From NCBI GenBank assembly GCA_039024295.1, contig JBCDIQ010000295.1, forward strand, positions 1-7,778: DNA of 7,778 bases. The letters run 5' to 3'. This document shows, one piece after another, positions 6,499 to 7,778 of the stretch. The translations under genes and the position numbers were made by a program. The stretch's first letter is position 1; each line of letters opens with the position of its first letter. The stretch comes from JBCDIQ01 sp039024295 (lineage in GTDB: Bacteria; Bacteroidota; Bacteroidia; J057). Under the pieces are notes generated by a model, which saw only the letters and a program-made list of their open reading frames with translations, was not told the origin of the DNA and searched no databases.

Positions 6499-6654
6499 GA
6501 GGTAATTTGAATTTTGAAGGCTTACTAATTTACCCCAATTTTTGAATCGCTATCTAAGCGGTTCCGATTTAGATGACCTTATAATACAGCTTTCTTCATG
6601 TAGCTCGATTAGCGCTGATAGGACCCATTATTGCTCGTGGTGGAAAAACATTTT

Positions 6655-7778
6655 TTATTCGAATGACAACAGCTTAAGGGTAGCCTGTGTCAAAAAATTA
6701 ACCCCATATTGGATGCAGTCTTCGTTAACAATCATTTTTGGGTGGTGGAGAAAGTAGGGTTCGTTTTCTGAGCTTTTTGCCCCTAGGAAGTAAAACATAG
6801 AAGGAACCTCCCGAGAGTAGAAGGCAAAATCCTCTCCTCCCATAATTGGATCCACCTTCAGTACCCCCTTGTCAAAAACACTTTTTGCTACTTCTTCAAT
6901 CTTTATATGAAGATTTTCATGGTTCAAAAGGCTAGGGTAGAAGAGTTCAATTTCGAAGTCAATTTTTGCTCCATAAGCTATAGACATTCCATCAATTATT
7001 TCCATTACCCTTTTTTGTATAAGGTTATATTCGTCTAGTTCCAATGCCCGTATGGTCCCACTGATCTCGACTTTATCAGCAATGATGTTTGGTGCTGTGC
7101 CACCACTTATCATTGTCACAGAAACAACGCCCGTTTTAGTTGGATCTATATCCCTTGAAACAATCGTATTAAGGTGTTGAATTAAGGAAGAAGCTACTAG
7201 AATTGAGTCAATTGCTAGATGGGGAGCTGCTCCAGCGTGTCCCGCTTTTCCTTTAACAATGATTTTAAAGTGGCTGGCACAGGCTAACGCTGCTCCAGGG
7301 GCATAGGTAATTTGGCCAACATCAACTAATGGGTGGACATGAAGGGCTAAAGCAAAATCTACTCCTTGAAGCGTTCCAGCCTCTACTATTCTTTGTCCTC
7401 CTGACTTTTTTTCAAGATCCTCATATACTCCCTCTTCCGATGGTTGAAATATGAACCTCACCTTCCCACTGAAATCTTTTTCCTGTAATTCCATAATTGC
7501 CCCAAGTAGCATGGTGGTGTGAACATCATGACCACATGCATGCATAACACCTGCATTGAGTGATGCAAATTCCAGTTCTGTTTCTTCCTGGATCGGAAGT
7601 GCATCAATGTCCGCCCTTAGCGCTATGCATTTTCCCGGCCCCTTATCAATCTCCCCTACAATTCCCGTTTTAGCTATCCCTGCATTATAGCTAATCCCCA
7701 ACTCCTCCAGTTTATTACAAATTAACTGTGAAGTCTCAACTTCCTGATAGCCAATTTCAGGAAATTGGTGTAATTGTC
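6655..7778 (-). CDS. M20-family metallo-amidohydrolase (N-acyl-amino-acid/hippurate hydrolase-like), 5' end outside window
   Basis: The minus-strand frame is open to the right edge. The residues encoded by 7776-7702 (LHQFPEIGYQEVETS onward) match the usual N-terminus of this family, so TTG 7701 is not the start and only about 10-20 residues are missing. M20D enzymes are di-metal hydrolases that remove N-acyl groups from amino acids or related amides, usually in the cytoplasm. Metal and active-site motifs seen are LRADIDALP, HACGHDVH (about nt 7520-7545), FQPSEEG (about 7430-7455), the dimerisation-domain GKAGHAGAAPH (about 7217-7250) and the C-terminal LHHPKMIVNED (about 6720-6755). It converges on egtD with about 200 nt between the stops and shows no clear terminator of its own. 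Its base composition is more AT-rich than the plus-strand genes. The substrate is unknown, and no link to ergothioneine is evident. Confidence 0.92.
   Translation of the reverse strand, partial: QLHQFPEIGYQEVETSQLICNKLEELGISYNAGIAKTGIVGEIDKGPGKCIALRADIDALPIQEETELEFASLNAGVMHACGHDVHTTMLLGAIMELQEKDFSGKVRFIFQPSEEGVYEDLEKKSGGQRIVEAGTLQGVDFALALHVHPLVDVGQITYAPGAALACASHFKIIVKGKAGHAGAAPHLAIDSILVASSLIQHLNTIVSRDIDPTKTGVVSVTMISGGTAPNIIADKVEISGTIRALELDEYNLIQKRVMEIIDGMSIAYGAKIDFEIELFYPSLLNHENLHIKIEEVAKSVFDKGVLKVDPIMGGEDFAFYSREVPSMFYFLGAKSSENEPYFLHHPKMIVNEDCIQYGVNFLTQATLKLLSFE

Noticed and set aside
6552..6574. Inverted repeat ATCTAA-N11-TTAGAT in the spacer after egtD
   Set aside because: It is short, AT-rich and not followed by a T run on either strand, so it is within chance expectation.
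6542..6757. Plus-strand 71-residue open frame from a TTG
   Set aside because: It overlaps the 3' end of the amidohydrolase in antisense, has no recognisable motif and lacks a plausible start; the rest of the 6499-6654 spacer shows no convincing gene.
1..7778. CRISPR arrays, tRNA or rRNA genes, insertion sequences
   Set aside because: No regularly spaced repeats, cloverleaf-type sequence, transposase or terminal repeats were seen.

Overview
The window looks like chromosomal DNA from a member of the Bacteroidota, probably a Cytophagia-like lineage. Three things suggest this: a membrane-anchored AraC-type regulator, starts with no clear Shine-Dalgarno sequence, and protein sequences that resemble that phylum. 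This is a judgement by eye, without any database search. Six genes are on the plus strand and one is on the minus strand; the first and last genes run off the window edges.

Region 1 (1-635) is the 3' part of a membrane-anchored AraC-family regulator. Region 2 (731-3895) is a tight plus-strand run: an FAD-dependent monooxygenase, a small four-helix membrane protein whose ATG overlaps the monooxygenase stop (ATGA), and a 520-residue ABC transporter protein. That protein joins an OpuC-type permease to a betaine-type substrate-binding domain. The binding domain is circularly permuted: its usual C-terminal half comes first and its usual N-terminal half comes last. All four expected ligand-cage tyrosines are still present.

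Region 3 (3896-6498) is an ergothioneine biosynthesis pair. egtD makes hercynine from histidine, and egtB is the iron-dependent sulfoxide synthase. Each gene is preceded by the same composite element, TTTACAGATGTC-N6-TTGAC, which suggests two co-regulated promoters. The spacer between the transporter gene and egtB can form two mutually exclusive hairpins. A clear intrinsic terminator follows egtD. Ergothioneine is itself a trimethylammonium betaine, and known ergothioneine importers (EgtU/EgtV) are OpuC-like permease-binding-protein fusions. The adjacent permuted transporter is therefore a reasonable candidate ergothioneine or hercynine transporter. Its ATPase is not in the window, nor are genes for the C-S lyase (egtE), egtA or egtC.

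Region 4 (6655-7778, minus strand) is an M20-family amidohydrolase convergent with egtD. It has a visibly lower GC content and looks unrelated in function.
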